DNA of 14,199 bases from an uncultured Pseudomonadota bacterium (GTDB lineage: Bacteria; Pseudomonadota; Gammaproteobacteria; Burkholderiales; Nitrosomonadaceae), in the NCBI GenBank assembly GCA_903957805.1, contig CAJBQQ010000102.1:1-14199 (forward strand), in the 5' to 3' direction. Numbering within the stretch: the stretch's first letter is position 1; each line of letters begins with the position of its first letter. Made by a program: the position numbers and the translations under genes. The notes beneath the pieces were generated by a model, which saw only the letters and a program-made list of their open reading frames with translations, ran no database searches and had not been told where the DNA came from. Positions 6,855 to 13,927 of the stretch are shown piece by piece.

Positions 6855-7594
6855 TCTTCACCATCGCCTGCAAGGAATTAAAGGCTCTGTTCACCTCGTC
6901 GCTGGCTTGGACGCTTCTAGCGTTGGTGCAGCTGGTTCTGGGGTGGGTCTTTATGGGACGTCTCGATGCCTTTCTGGAGATTCAGTCACAACTCGTACAA
7001 ATTGCTAATCCGCCGGGTGTGACAGAGATCATCGTTGCGCCGATATTCGCCATGGCTGCGGCAGTGCTCTTGATGGCGACCCCGCTCTTGACCATGAGAC
7101 TTATTGCCGAAGAGCGCCGTAACCATACCATGACCTTACTCACCTCCGCGCCGATCTCAATGACCGACATCGTTTTAGGGAAGTTTCTCGGTCTGATGAC
7201 TTTCTTTTGCGGCGTGATATTCCTAGTTATGGTTCTCTCGTTATCGCTACTGATGGGCGGAACGCTCGATGCCGGATTGTTGCTGAGCAATGCAGTCGGT
7301 CTGCTGCTGATATGTGCCTGTTTTGCTGCGCTTGGACTGTATATCTCTTCTCTCACTGCCCAGCCTGCAGTTGCTGCAGCTGGCACCCTCGGAGTCTTAC
7401 TGGGGCTGTGGGTGATGGACATTTCTGCAGATGACGGGGACAGTATCATGCGTACTCTTTCCCTACTCAAGCACTATGAAAACTTTAATCGAGGTCTGAT
7501 CGATACCTTCGATCTTGCCTATTTTTCCTTGTTCATCATTACCTTTCTAGTGCTGGCCATTCGCCGACTGGACGGGGAACGTCTGCGCGGTTGA
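6851..7594 (+). CDS. ABC-2 type permease (GldF-like)
   Basis: Inner-membrane subunit of the same transporter, 247 residues. About six membrane segments can be read, near residues 18-36, 61-83, 112-136, 142-165, 172-190 and 222-238. Between segments 2 and 3 is the diagnostic cytoplasmic coupling motif of ABC-2/GldF permeases: AEERRNHTMTLLTSAPIS, matching the family pattern EER..GT..LL.T.P. No extracellular domain is present, so external or auxiliary functions are probably supplied by the next two genes. It starts at an ATGA overlap with the ATPase gene and lies 15 nt upstream of the GldG-like gene. Confidence 0.93.
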   Translation: MIFTIACKELKALFTSSLAWTLLALVQLVLGWVFMGRLDAFLEIQSQLVQIANPPGVTEIIVAPIFAMAAAVLLMATPLLTMRLIAEERRNHTMTLLTSAPISMTDIVLGKFLGLMTFFCGVIFLVMVLSLSLLMGGTLDAGLLLSNAVGLLLICACFAALGLYISSLTAQPAVAAAGTLGVLLGLWVMDISADDGDSIMRTLSLLKHYENFNRGLIDTFDLAYFSLFIITFLVLAIRRLDGERLRG

Positions 7595-7609
7595 ATTCAA
7601 TCCAATCGA

Positions 7610-8965
7610 ATGATCACAGTAGATAAGAAGCTGCGTCTGCATTGGTTGATCCAGGACGGTGTATTCATTGCGCTCTTGCTGACGCTGGTCAGTCTCCTGG
7701 GTTACCTGGCATGGGAGACTAAGGTGCAATGGGATGTCAGTCAGAATAAGCGGAACAGTCTGAGTCAGGCAAGCGTGGAAGTTCTGCAAAAGATGAGTGG
7801 CCCGGTCCATGTCACTGTTTATGCTACGCCACAGGATGTGCGACTGGGGGATATCCGTAAAATTATCGGTGACTTCCTTGGGCTCTATCAGCGCGCTAAG
7901 TCTGACTTTACTTTGACCTTCGTCGATCCTGCTGAGCAGCCAAAGCTAGCACAGGAAGCGGGTATCGAGATCAATGGCGAGATGGTGGTGGTGTTTTCTG
8001 GGAGGAGTGAACGCCTCAGCACAGTTAATGAGCAAGCATTCACCAACCTGCTGATGCGATTAGCACGGTCCAGCGAGAGGCTGGTGGTAAGTCTCACCGG
8101 TCATGGCGAGCGCAGGCTCGATGGCGCCGCTAATCATGATCTAGGGGAGTTCGGCAAGCAACTCGCACTCAAGGGGTTAAAGACTGGATCGATCAATCTC
8201 ACTACGGCCCAAGAGATACCCGGCAACGCGAGTATGTTGATCATCGCCTCGCCACAAGCAGATCTGCTTGAAGGGGAGATGGATAGGCTCCTTGCGTACA
8301 TTGATCGTGGGGGTAACTTGCTGTGGCTGATAGATCAAGAGCCTTTACGGGGGATGCAGCTACTGGTGGAGAGGTTGGATCTAACGCTTACGTCAGGCAT
8401 AGTAATAGACCCGCAGGCGCAGCAATTGAAAGCGCCGATTACATTCGCACTGGGAACGGATTACGGGCAGCACCCCATCACACATAACTTTGATTACATT
8501 ACGGTGTTCCCGTTTGCGCGACAGATAATCGCCAATGAAAATGAGGAGTGGCGTACCGTTTCGCTGGTGGAAGTAGCCCAGAGTGGTTGGGTAGAAAACA
8601 GCAGCCTGCAAGGTGACATCACGTTTAACCAGACTCATGACGTGGCAGGTCCGGTCGGGATCGCTGTTGCCTTGAGTCGCACTCTGGAAGAGAGAGAGCA
8701 GCGGATCGTGGTGATCGGTAGCGGCCATTTTCTTGCTAATAGATATCTCGGTAACGGTAGTAATTTAGATTTTGGTGTCAATCTCATCAACTGGCTGGCT
8801 GAAGATGAGGAGCTCATTGCCATTCAGCCACGGGCCACGCTCGACAGCAGTCTAGTCTTTAGTCAGTCCGCTCTGACGATCACTTCCATCGTTGTCATGA
8901 TCGGGCTGCCAATCGTTTTTCTAGTTGGTGGTGCTACCGTGTGGTACCGACGCAGAAGGGGCTGA
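7610..8965 (+). CDS. GldG-like auxiliary protein of ABC transporter
   Basis: A 451-residue membrane-anchored protein of the family annotated as 'ABC-type uncharacterised transport system, auxiliary component' (GldG / ABC_transp_aux). It has one membrane segment near the N-terminus (about 16-34) and one at the C-terminus (about 427-446) followed by the basic tail YRRRRG. A large periplasmic domain lies between them. Family features include the post-membrane WDVSQNKRNSLSQAS (41-55), the segment GPVHVTVYATP, and LTGHGERRL (162-170). A further motif is SMLIIASPQADLLEGEMDRL, followed by a GGNLLWLIDQEP strand-turn. It is shorter than Flavobacterium GldG as I recall it (over 550). The ATG has no obvious Shine-Dalgarno site but the gap to the permease gene is only 15 nt. 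The biochemical role is unknown for the family. Confidence 0.9.
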   Translation: MITVDKKLRLHWLIQDGVFIALLLTLVSLLGYLAWETKVQWDVSQNKRNSLSQASVEVLQKMSGPVHVTVYATPQDVRLGDIRKIIGDFLGLYQRAKSDFTLTFVDPAEQPKLAQEAGIEINGEMVVVFSGRSERLSTVNEQAFTNLLMRLARSSERLVVSLTGHGERRLDGAANHDLGEFGKQLALKGLKTGSINLTTAQEIPGNASMLIIASPQADLLEGEMDRLLAYIDRGGNLLWLIDQEPLRGMQLLVERLDLTLTSGIVIDPQAQQLKAPITFALGTDYGQHPITHNFDYITVFPFARQIIANENEEWRTVSLVEVAQSGWVENSSLQGDITFNQTHDVAGPVGIAVALSRTLEEREQRIVVIGSGHFLANRYLGNGSNLDFGVNLINWLAEDEELIAIQPRATLDSSLVFSQSALTITSIVVMIGLPIVFLVGGATVWYRRRRG

Positions 8966-8977
8966 GACTCCGCCTTC

Positions 8978-9838
8978 ATGACATCTCGCTCACTACTGAA
9001 TCTAACTATGTTGGCCGCTGTTGCCAGCCTGGCGGTATGGGTTTATTTCAAACCTAAACCCCAAAACGATTCCCAGGAATACAGGGTCTCATCGCAGGTG
9101 GCGGAGAATGTGCAGGGTCTTCGTATTGAGCGGCAGGGGGTGGAAATTGTTCTGCAGAAAATAGGGGAGAATTGGGATCTACTGGAACCAATACAAGGTA
9201 GAGCCGATGAGATCAAAGTAGGGCAGATTCTGGAGGTGCTGACAGCGACCAGTCCGCGCCGTTTTCCAGCAATAGATTTAGAACGCTTTGATCTGCTGCA
9301 CCCGGCAGTGCGGCTCTACATCGACAAAGATCTTTTTAGTTTTGGCGGATTCGTGCCTATCACCAACGAACAATATGTTGCTAACAATGGAAGCATCCAT
9401 CTTCTTGCGCCGCGATATGCAACGATGCTCGCGCGGCAACCGATCGACCTGCTCAGTCCTAGACTGTTTGCGCAAGGCGAGATTCCGATTGGGTTTGAGT
9501 TTGAGAAGGTCAAGGTGATGGAACGGGATGGTGGCTGGCGTATAGCTCCTGAGAAACCGAAGGCATCCTTGACCCAGAATGAACTCATTCACTGGGTGCA
9601 GTCTTGGCAGCAAGCGTACGCAGCCGGCCTTTCGCTGAGCACAGAGAGGCCGAATCAAATCGGTGATGGTAAGCAGGGAATCAAGATAACTTTGCGGGGT
9701 GGCGGGGGGATGCAGCTGACAATTCTTCAGCAGCAACCTGAACTGGTCCTGTTGAGAGTAGATACGGGGGTACGTTACCGCTTTCCTGGCGAGATTGGCA
9801 GACGGCTACTTGATCCTTACACTGCAGCGGGTGGCTGA
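8978..9838 (+). CDS. DUF4340 domain-containing protein
   Basis: A 286-residue protein with an N-terminal membrane anchor (about residues 7-24, ending VWVYFKPKP) and a periplasmic remainder. The pattern of short beta segments is that of DUF4340 proteins, which regularly accompany GldG-type genes: VQGLRIERQGVEIVL, NWDLLEPI, ADEIKVGQILEVL, and 'DL.RFDL' before 'AVRLYID'. The usual 'WQ' helix occurs at WVQSWQQAYA. Its function is unknown; the context suggests a periplasmic partner of the ABC complex. It begins 12 nt after the GldG-like stop and its TGA overlaps the mutM start (TGATG). The family call rests on context and pattern, so it is less certain than for its neighbours. Confidence 0.82.
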   Translation: MTSRSLLNLTMLAAVASLAVWVYFKPKPQNDSQEYRVSSQVAENVQGLRIERQGVEIVLQKIGENWDLLEPIQGRADEIKVGQILEVLTATSPRRFPAIDLERFDLLHPAVRLYIDKDLFSFGGFVPITNEQYVANNGSIHLLAPRYATMLARQPIDLLSPRLFAQGEIPIGFEFEKVKVMERDGGWRIAPEKPKASLTQNELIHWVQSWQQAYAAGLSLSTERPNQIGDGKQGIKITLRGGGGMQLTILQQQPELVLLRVDTGVRYRFPGEIGRRLLDPYTAAGG

Positions 9839-10653
9839 TGCCAGAGCTTCCCGAAGTCGAAGTCACTCGACGTGGTATTGAGCCTTATCTCATGGGGCAA
9901 CGCATTGTAGGCATCACGGTGCGCAATCCAAATCTACGCTGGCCGATACCGGGTCATCTAGAGAGAACACTGGTCGGACTCGAGGTTCGTCAGATAGCGC
10001 GGCGCGCAAAATATCTGTTGCTTGATTGTGGCGAGGGCACATTGATTCTTCATCTGGGTATGTCCGGTAGTCTGCGTATTCTATCTACCAGCATCCCGCC
10101 ACAAAAACACGACCACTTCGACTTAAAGCTGGAGAGTGGCACGGTATTGCGTTTGACCGACCCGCGCCGTTTTGGCGCAATCTTATGGACAAGTGATGAC
10201 ATCTTAGATCACCCGTTATTAGCACAGCTTGGGCCAGAGCCACTGACTTTAGAGTTTGATGGGGATGTTTTGTATGCTAGGACTCGTGGTCGTGGCTCAA
10301 GTATCAAGGAGGTTCTGATGAATAGCCATGTCGTTGTCGGGATCGGTAACATCTATGCGAGTGAAGCTCTGTTTCACGCGAGCATTAATCCCAAAACGGC
10401 CGCAGGCCGGATCGGCATGGGTCGTTGTGAGAATCTGGCCCAGGCGATAAAGGAGACACTCAAGCTCGCGATCAAGGCAGGCGGGAGCAGCTTGCGAGAT
10501 TATGTCAACAGTGACGGCAAAGCAGGATATTTCCAACAGCAGTATTGGGTATATGACCGTACTGGGCACTCCTGCCGGAAATGCGGCGCCATTATCCGAC
10601 AAATTAAACAGGGACAGCGATCAAGCTTCTATTGTCCGAACTGTCAGAAATAG
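9838..10653 (+). CDS. mutM: Formamidopyrimidine-DNA glycosylase (Fpg/MutM)
   Basis: Removes 8-oxoguanine and other oxidised purines from DNA and cleaves the strand by beta,delta-elimination. All key features are present over 271 residues. The N-terminal MPELPEVE carries the catalytic Pro2 and Glu3, and Lys58 is in RRAKYLL. The void-filling residues are Met75 (LGMSGSLR), Arg110 and Phe112 (DPRRFG). The helix-two-turn-helix segment VVGIGNIYASEALF carries Asn171. The C-terminal zinc finger has Cys246, Cys249, Cys266 and Cys269, with the catalytic Arg261. The start overlaps the DUF4340 stop as TGATG, so translation is probably coupled to the transporter operon. No T-rich terminator is seen downstream. 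Confidence 0.98.
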   Translation: MPELPEVEVTRRGIEPYLMGQRIVGITVRNPNLRWPIPGHLERTLVGLEVRQIARRAKYLLLDCGEGTLILHLGMSGSLRILSTSIPPQKHDHFDLKLESGTVLRLTDPRRFGAILWTSDDILDHPLLAQLGPEPLTLEFDGDVLYARTRGRGSSIKEVLMNSHVVVGIGNIYASEALFHASINPKTAAGRIGMGRCENLAQAIKETLKLAIKAGGSSLRDYVNSDGKAGYFQQQYWVYDRTGHSCRKCGAIIRQIKQGQRSSFYCPNCQK

Positions 10654-10739
10654 ATAAAACTTCAGGACAATGTTGATGTGTAACGCCGAGTATCGGTTAT
10701 GAATGGGCAGAAGACCACTCGAGTCAAAGTTGCCTGCTC

Positions 10740-10754
10740 AGGGGTAATGCCCCT
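10740..10754 (+). repeat. Short inverted repeat between mutM and proC
   Basis: AGGGG and CCCCT form a perfect 5-bp stem with loop TAATG. No T tract follows (next bases TAAGCTT), so it is at best a weak terminator or pause for the mutM transcript. The rest of the 154-bp gap shows only a lone -10-like TATAAC at 10787-10792 without a matching -35. Confidence 0.3.
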
Positions 10755-10807
10755 TAAGCTTGGTATATCATTCAGCCTTACAAAACTATAACAGCTCAAG
10801 GTCTTCT

Positions 10808-11620
10808 ATGAATATCACTTTCATCGGCGGTGGCAACATGGCCTCTGCTTTGATTGGCGGGATGTTGCAGCAAGGGTATTCCGCCATGCAAATACGTGTT
10901 GTTGAGATTGGGCCGGAAGGGCGCGAGAAAATGACGCGTGATTTTGGGGTGGCATCGATGGCAGATCTTGCTGATGGTGTCAGGGGTGCCGATGTGATCG
11001 TGCTGGCAGTGAAGCCACAGCAGCTTGCGGGTGTGGCGCAGCAACTGGCGTCACTTCTTAAGGATCACTTGGTAATTTCTATCGCTGCGGGCATTCGCAC
11101 TCGAGATATATGTCGCTGGTTGGGGGGGTATGCGCAATTGGTGCGAGCCATGCCGAACACCCCTGCGCTAGTGCGTGCGGCGGTGACCGGCCTTTATGCA
11201 TTGCCGGGGGTAAGCTCTCAGCAAAAGCAGCATGCTCAGGACATTCTTGCTGCGGTGGGTACCGTTCTGTGGCTGGAGAGAGAGGAGTTACTGGATGCCC
11301 TTACCGCCGTATCTGGCAGCGGGCCAGCTTATGTTTTTTATTTTATTGAAGCTTTGCAGCGGGCTGCAGTAGAGCTAGGGTTGGACGCTGCTCAGGCGAG
11401 GCAACTGAGCATAGAAACCTTTCTCGGCGCGGCTAAGCTGGCAAGTCAGAGTGAGGAGGATGTCTCCACGCTACGTGCACGGGTTACTTCAAAGGGCGGG
11501 ACCACGGAGAGCGCAATTCAGAGCATGGAACATGACGGAATTGGTAGTGCTATTGTGCGTGCGATCTATGCGGCTCATGAGCGAGCCTGTGTAATGGGTG
11601 ATGATCTTGGCAAGGAATAA
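10808..11620 (+). CDS. proC: Pyrroline-5-carboxylate reductase
   Basis: Last step of proline synthesis: NAD(P)H-dependent reduction of pyrroline-5-carboxylate to proline in the cytosol. The 270 residues from the ATG at 10808 match the family. The Rossmann motif FIGGGNMASALIGG (5-18) is followed by VVLAVKP-type sequence (AVKPQQL, 67-73), AMPNTPA (114-120), the substrate-binding ALTAVSGSGPAYVF (165-178) and the C-terminal VTSKGGTTESAI (226-237). I chose the ATG at 10808, which has AAGG 6-9 nt upstream and begins right at the Rossmann fold. An in-frame TTG 48 nt earlier adds an unconserved extension. Seven consecutive G residues at 11122-11128 fall inside the coding region. It probably leads an operon with yggT and DUF167. 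Confidence 0.97.
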   Translation: MNITFIGGGNMASALIGGMLQQGYSAMQIRVVEIGPEGREKMTRDFGVASMADLADGVRGADVIVLAVKPQQLAGVAQQLASLLKDHLVISIAAGIRTRDICRWLGGYAQLVRAMPNTPALVRAAVTGLYALPGVSSQQKQHAQDILAAVGTVLWLEREELLDALTAVSGSGPAYVFYFIEALQRAAVELGLDAAQARQLSIETFLGAAKLASQSEEDVSTLRARVTSKGGTTESAIQSMEHDGIGSAIVRAIYAAHERACVMGDDLGKE

Positions 11621-11653
11621 TTCTCGATCAGCAATGTCGTTTAAGGAGCGCCC

Positions 11654-12226
11654 ATGCTTAACCAGATACTAATATTTCTACTTGATACGCTACTGGGATT
11701 ATTTTCCTTGGCACTGCTGCTGCGGTTTTTTATGCAGCTGTTACGAGCACCTTACCGCAATCCATTAGCGCAGTTTCTCATTGCACTCACTGATTTCATC
11801 GTTCGTCCATCGCGTAGAATGATTCCTAGTTTACAGGGCATGGACCTGTCTACGTTAATACTGGCATGGCTGGTGGAGTACTCTCTATTAGTGGGAACGC
11901 TCGCGCTGAAGGGATATGATTTCAGTTCGGCAACTGGTGTCGCCATTGGCGGGATGGGGTTACTGGCATTGGTAGAGATCGTCAAGATGACGTTCTATAT
12001 CATTTTAGTAGCGGTCATCATGCAGTCTGTCCTCTCTTGGGTGAGTCCTCACAACCCTATGGCACCACTACTCGACAGCTTTACTAGACCGTTCCTTGGA
12101 ATCTTCCGACGCCGCATCCCGACCATTGCAAATGTTGATCTGTCGCCTTTATTCCTTCTGCTGCTGATTCAATTATTATTAATGGTAGTGGCGGGAGTGG
12201 AACGAGAAATTTCCGCCTTGATGTGA
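11654..12226 (+). CDS. YggT family membrane protein
   Basis: Small integral inner-membrane protein of 190 residues with two YGGT domains. An internal duplication is visible: NPLAQFLIALTDFIVRPSRR around residues 36-55 matches NPMAPLLDSFTRPFLGIFRR around 134-153. Each copy is followed by a 'P...(M/V)DLS' segment and a membrane helix. Four hydrophobic segments lie near 4-28, 66-86, 97-125 and 163-181. Family function is poorly defined; links to osmotic or potassium tolerance and to envelope or division genes have been proposed. A strong ribosome site AAGGAG lies 6 nt before the ATG. It is 33 nt after proC, a very common pairing, and overlaps the DUF167 gene. Confidence 0.93.
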   Translation: MLNQILIFLLDTLLGLFSLALLLRFFMQLLRAPYRNPLAQFLIALTDFIVRPSRRMIPSLQGMDLSTLILAWLVEYSLLVGTLALKGYDFSSATGVAIGGMGLLALVEIVKMTFYIILVAVIMQSVLSWVSPHNPMAPLLDSFTRPFLGIFRRRIPTIANVDLSPLFLLLLIQLLLMVVAGVEREISALM

Positions 12227-12546
12227 TGCTCTCTCCTTGGTATCGCAGCCATGACGATGGTCAGCGGCTTACCCTCACCCTACATATCCAGCCCGGTGCA
12301 AAGCGCACTGAAGCTAGCGGGGTACATGGAGATGCTCTTAAAGTTAGACTGGCTGCCCCTCCTATCGAAGGCAGGGCTAATGCTACGCTGCTGCAATTTC
12401 TTGCTGGGATTTTTGACGTGCCCTTGCGTCAGGTGACACTTAAGCAAGGAACTAAATCCAGGCGAAAAGTGGTTGAAATCCAGTGGTCAACCGTGAAGCC
12501 AGAGATATTATTGCGACAGGTAGCAGATCCGGTTATGGATCAGTGA
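12226..12546 (+). CDS. DUF167 (YggU) family protein
   Basis: Small cytosolic protein of about 106 residues with the DUF167 pattern. The core reads LTLTLHIQPGAKRTEASGVH, then LKVRLAAPPIEGRANATLLQ, then FDVPLRQVTLKQGTKSRRKVV. The signature is 'QPGAK....G.....LKVRL.APP.EG.AN..L..FLA'. The molecular function is not established. The start may be this ATG (TGATG overlap with the yggT stop) or the GTG one codon earlier (GTGA overlap at 12223); both imply translational coupling with yggT. The last dozen or so residues (from about LLRQVADPVMDQ) extend beyond the usual domain. Confidence 0.92.
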   Translation: MLSPWYRSHDDGQRLTLTLHIQPGAKRTEASGVHGDALKVRLAAPPIEGRANATLLQFLAGIFDVPLRQVTLKQGTKSRRKVVEIQWSTVKPEILLRQVADPVMDQ

Positions 12547-12588
12547 AGCATATTTTATCGACAACAAACGGTAACTTTTTTAGGGGGG

Positions 12589-13044
12589 GTGATGGATCTT
12601 ATTCTGTGGCGCCATGCCGAAGCTGAGGACGGCCTGCCTGATTCTGCGCGTGAACTCACTAGTAAGGGTTGGAAACAGGCGCGGTCGATGGCCGCATGGC
12701 TTGAACCAAGGCTGCCAAAAGGTGCACGTATTATCGTAAGCCCTGCCCAACGGACGCAACAGACTGCCAGTACACTTTGTAATACGTTTGAAACTATAAG
12801 AGAGGTTGGGGTCGGCGCTTCCGCGAGAGATGTTCTTGCCGCCACCGGTTGGCCCGCCGCAAATGGTACGGTAGTGGTAGTCGGTCACCAGCCGACTCTG
12901 GGAGAGGTAGCGGCATTAGTGCTGTCCGGTGAGTTGGCTGGATGGAACATTAAAAAGGGTTCGGTATGGTGGTTAAGTCGCAAAGAGAAGTCGGGAGTTG
13001 AAGAGACCGTGCTGCGATTAGCAATCTCTCCAGACATGCTCTGA
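12589..13044 (+). CDS. SixA-like phosphohistidine phosphatase
   Basis: Histidine phosphatase superfamily member, about 150 residues, resembling SixA, which dephosphorylates phosphohistidine on signalling or phosphotransfer proteins. The catalytic RHAE motif (Arg8, His9) is at the N-terminus (LILWRHAEAED). LTSKGWKQA, SPAQRTQQTA (with Arg55) and the second catalytic His100 in VVVGHQPTLGE follow in order. It ends with the short 'KKGSVWWL' strand typical of SixA proteins. The start may be GTG at 12589 or ATG at 12592. A run of seven G residues (12583-12589) supplies the ribosome site and touches the GTG. It lies 42 nt after DUF167 and 16 nt before the RluE-like gene. The in vivo target cannot be read from the window. 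Confidence 0.92.
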   Translation: MMDLILWRHAEAEDGLPDSARELTSKGWKQARSMAAWLEPRLPKGARIIVSPAQRTQQTASTLCNTFETIREVGVGASARDVLAATGWPAANGTVVVVGHQPTLGEVAALVLSGELAGWNIKKGSVWWLSRKEKSGVEETVLRLAISPDML

Positions 13045-13060
13045 TCCTCATAATAAGAAT

Positions 13061-13600
13061 ATGCCTAGCTTGATCCTTTTCAATAAGCCACATGGCGTCA
13101 TCTGCCAATTCACGCCTGAATCTGGATACAAATCCCTCAAGGATTTTATTCCCTTGCCTAATTTTTATCCTGCTGGACGGCTCGACGCTGATAGTGAGGG
13201 CTTAGTTCTACTCACTGACGACGGCAAGTTGCAGCATAAGATCAGCGATCCACACCATAAACTTCCCAAGACTTATTGGGTGCAGGTTGAGGGTGTGCCG
13301 GATGAGTCTGCGCTGGAAGAAATGCGGCGGGGCGTGATGCTGAAAGGCTACAAGACGCTACCTGCTCAGTCACGCTTGATGAAGGAGCCTGATCAGCTTT
13401 GGCCACGTATTCCGGCCATTCGTTTTCGCAAGAATGTGGCCACCTCTTGGATTGAATTGGTTCTCACCGAAGGCAAGAATCGCCAAGTGCGACATATGAC
13501 CGCATCAGTATCTCTTCCAACGCTGCGACTAATCCGCAGCGCCATTGGCGTATACACGCTAAAGGGCATTGCACCGGGGGAATGGCGCATGGTTGATTAG
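13061..13600 (+). CDS. rluE: 23S rRNA pseudouridine synthase, RluE-like
   Basis: RsuA-family pseudouridine synthase, 179 residues, without an N-terminal S4 domain. Motif I is FNKPHGVICQF (7-17). The catalytic motif GRLDADSEGLVLLT (39-52) has the nucleophile Asp42. KTYWVQVEGVP (70-80) and the C-terminal EGKNRQVRHMTASV (137-150) with PTLRLIRSAIG complete the family pattern. The phrases LWPRIPAIRFRK and ATSWIELVL match RluE, which modifies U2457 of E. coli 23S rRNA, more closely than RsuA or RluB. E. coli RluE (217) is longer mainly at the N-terminus. The ribosome site is weak (AATAAGAAT). It is the last gene of the proC-yggT-DUF167-sixA run, with no clear terminator after it. Confidence 0.92.
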   Translation: MPSLILFNKPHGVICQFTPESGYKSLKDFIPLPNFYPAGRLDADSEGLVLLTDDGKLQHKISDPHHKLPKTYWVQVEGVPDESALEEMRRGVMLKGYKTLPAQSRLMKEPDQLWPRIPAIRFRKNVATSWIELVLTEGKNRQVRHMTASVSLPTLRLIRSAIGVYTLKGIAPGEWRMVD

Positions 13601-13757
13601 AGCAATCCGATAGGGCGTTGCGGAAATCTAACTTCTATCTGCTTGCAGGTTCCCCAATCAAAAATTAATGGATTTTGTGCTGCTCTGATCTAGCATGAAT
13701 AATGCCCATATCTTATTCGGCTCAATAGGTTGAGGACGTGGGTGTTGGTACAAGTAC

Positions 13758-13850
13758 ATGTTATTGCTTTTGCTCGCTATCGGGCTATTAGCTTCATACG
13801 CTCCGATGGAGCGATACCACCCGATGGATATGACTCAGGCAGTAGTATAA
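13758..13850 (+). CDS. Possible small hydrophobic protein, 30 residues
   Basis: An ATG-initiated ORF starts with MLLLLLAIGLLASYAP, a stretch resembling a signal peptide or single membrane helix, and ends with a polar tail (MERYHPMDMTQAVV). It is the only ORF in this gap with protein-like character. No positive residue precedes the hydrophobic core and there is no ribosome site at normal distance; AGGA lies more than 20 nt upstream. It might be a real small membrane protein, a truncated remnant of an exported protein, or chance. I do not recognise a family. The first palindrome lies inside it. Confidence 0.25.
   Translation: MLLLLLAIGLLASYAPMERYHPMDMTQAVV
13799..13813. repeat. Perfect inverted repeat, 6-bp arms
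   Basis: CGCTCC and GGAGCG are separated by GAT. There is no T run on either side, so it is not an obvious terminator. It lies within the small ORF and 114 bp before the cupredoxin start. It could be an operator or an RNA hairpin. Confidence 0.35.
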
Positions 13851-13858
13851 GTTGGCAG

Positions 13859-13873
13859 CCTATGTTGCATAGG
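13859..13873. repeat. Perfect inverted repeat, 6-bp arms, before the cupredoxin gene
   Basis: CCTATG and CATAGG flank TTG, the same 6-3-6 layout as the repeat 45 bp upstream but a different sequence. It lies 54 bp before the cupredoxin ATG, where a regulator site could sit. Function is unknown. Confidence 0.35.
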
Positions 13874-13927
13874 GCTGCGAGCTACGCATTCCGATTACAG
13901 TAGTACCCTGAATACATGGGAGGGTCA

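Larger units (their letters stand above)
13601..13927 (+). other. Gap between rluE and the cupredoxin gene
   Basis: Region of 327 bp with no recognised gene. It holds a possible promoter at 13675-13703 (TTGTGC, 17 nt, AATAAT), a 30-codon hydrophobic ORF and two perfect inverted repeats. No T-tailed terminator for the upstream operon is visible on either strand. The ribosome site for the cupredoxin gene (GGGAGGG, 13918-13924) closes the region. Confidence 0.5.

Noticed and set aside
6982..7470. A 162-codon minus-strand ORF opposite the ABC-2 permease gene
   Set aside because: It is antisense to the permease, with composition expected from the complement of a hydrophobic gene; no ribosome site or domain is seen.
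9278..9736. A 152-codon minus-strand ORF opposite the DUF4340 gene
   Set aside because: It lies inside a gene on the other strand in a coherent operon and has no recognisable motif.
10672..10705. Imperfect inverted repeat just after mutM (TAAC..CGA/TCG..GTTA)
   Set aside because: The stem needs a 2-nt bulge and has no T tract, so it is not a credible terminator or regulatory site.
10760..10807. TTG start extending proC by 16 residues
   Set aside because: The ATG at 10808 has a ribosome site and begins right at the Rossmann fold, the family's normal N-terminus.
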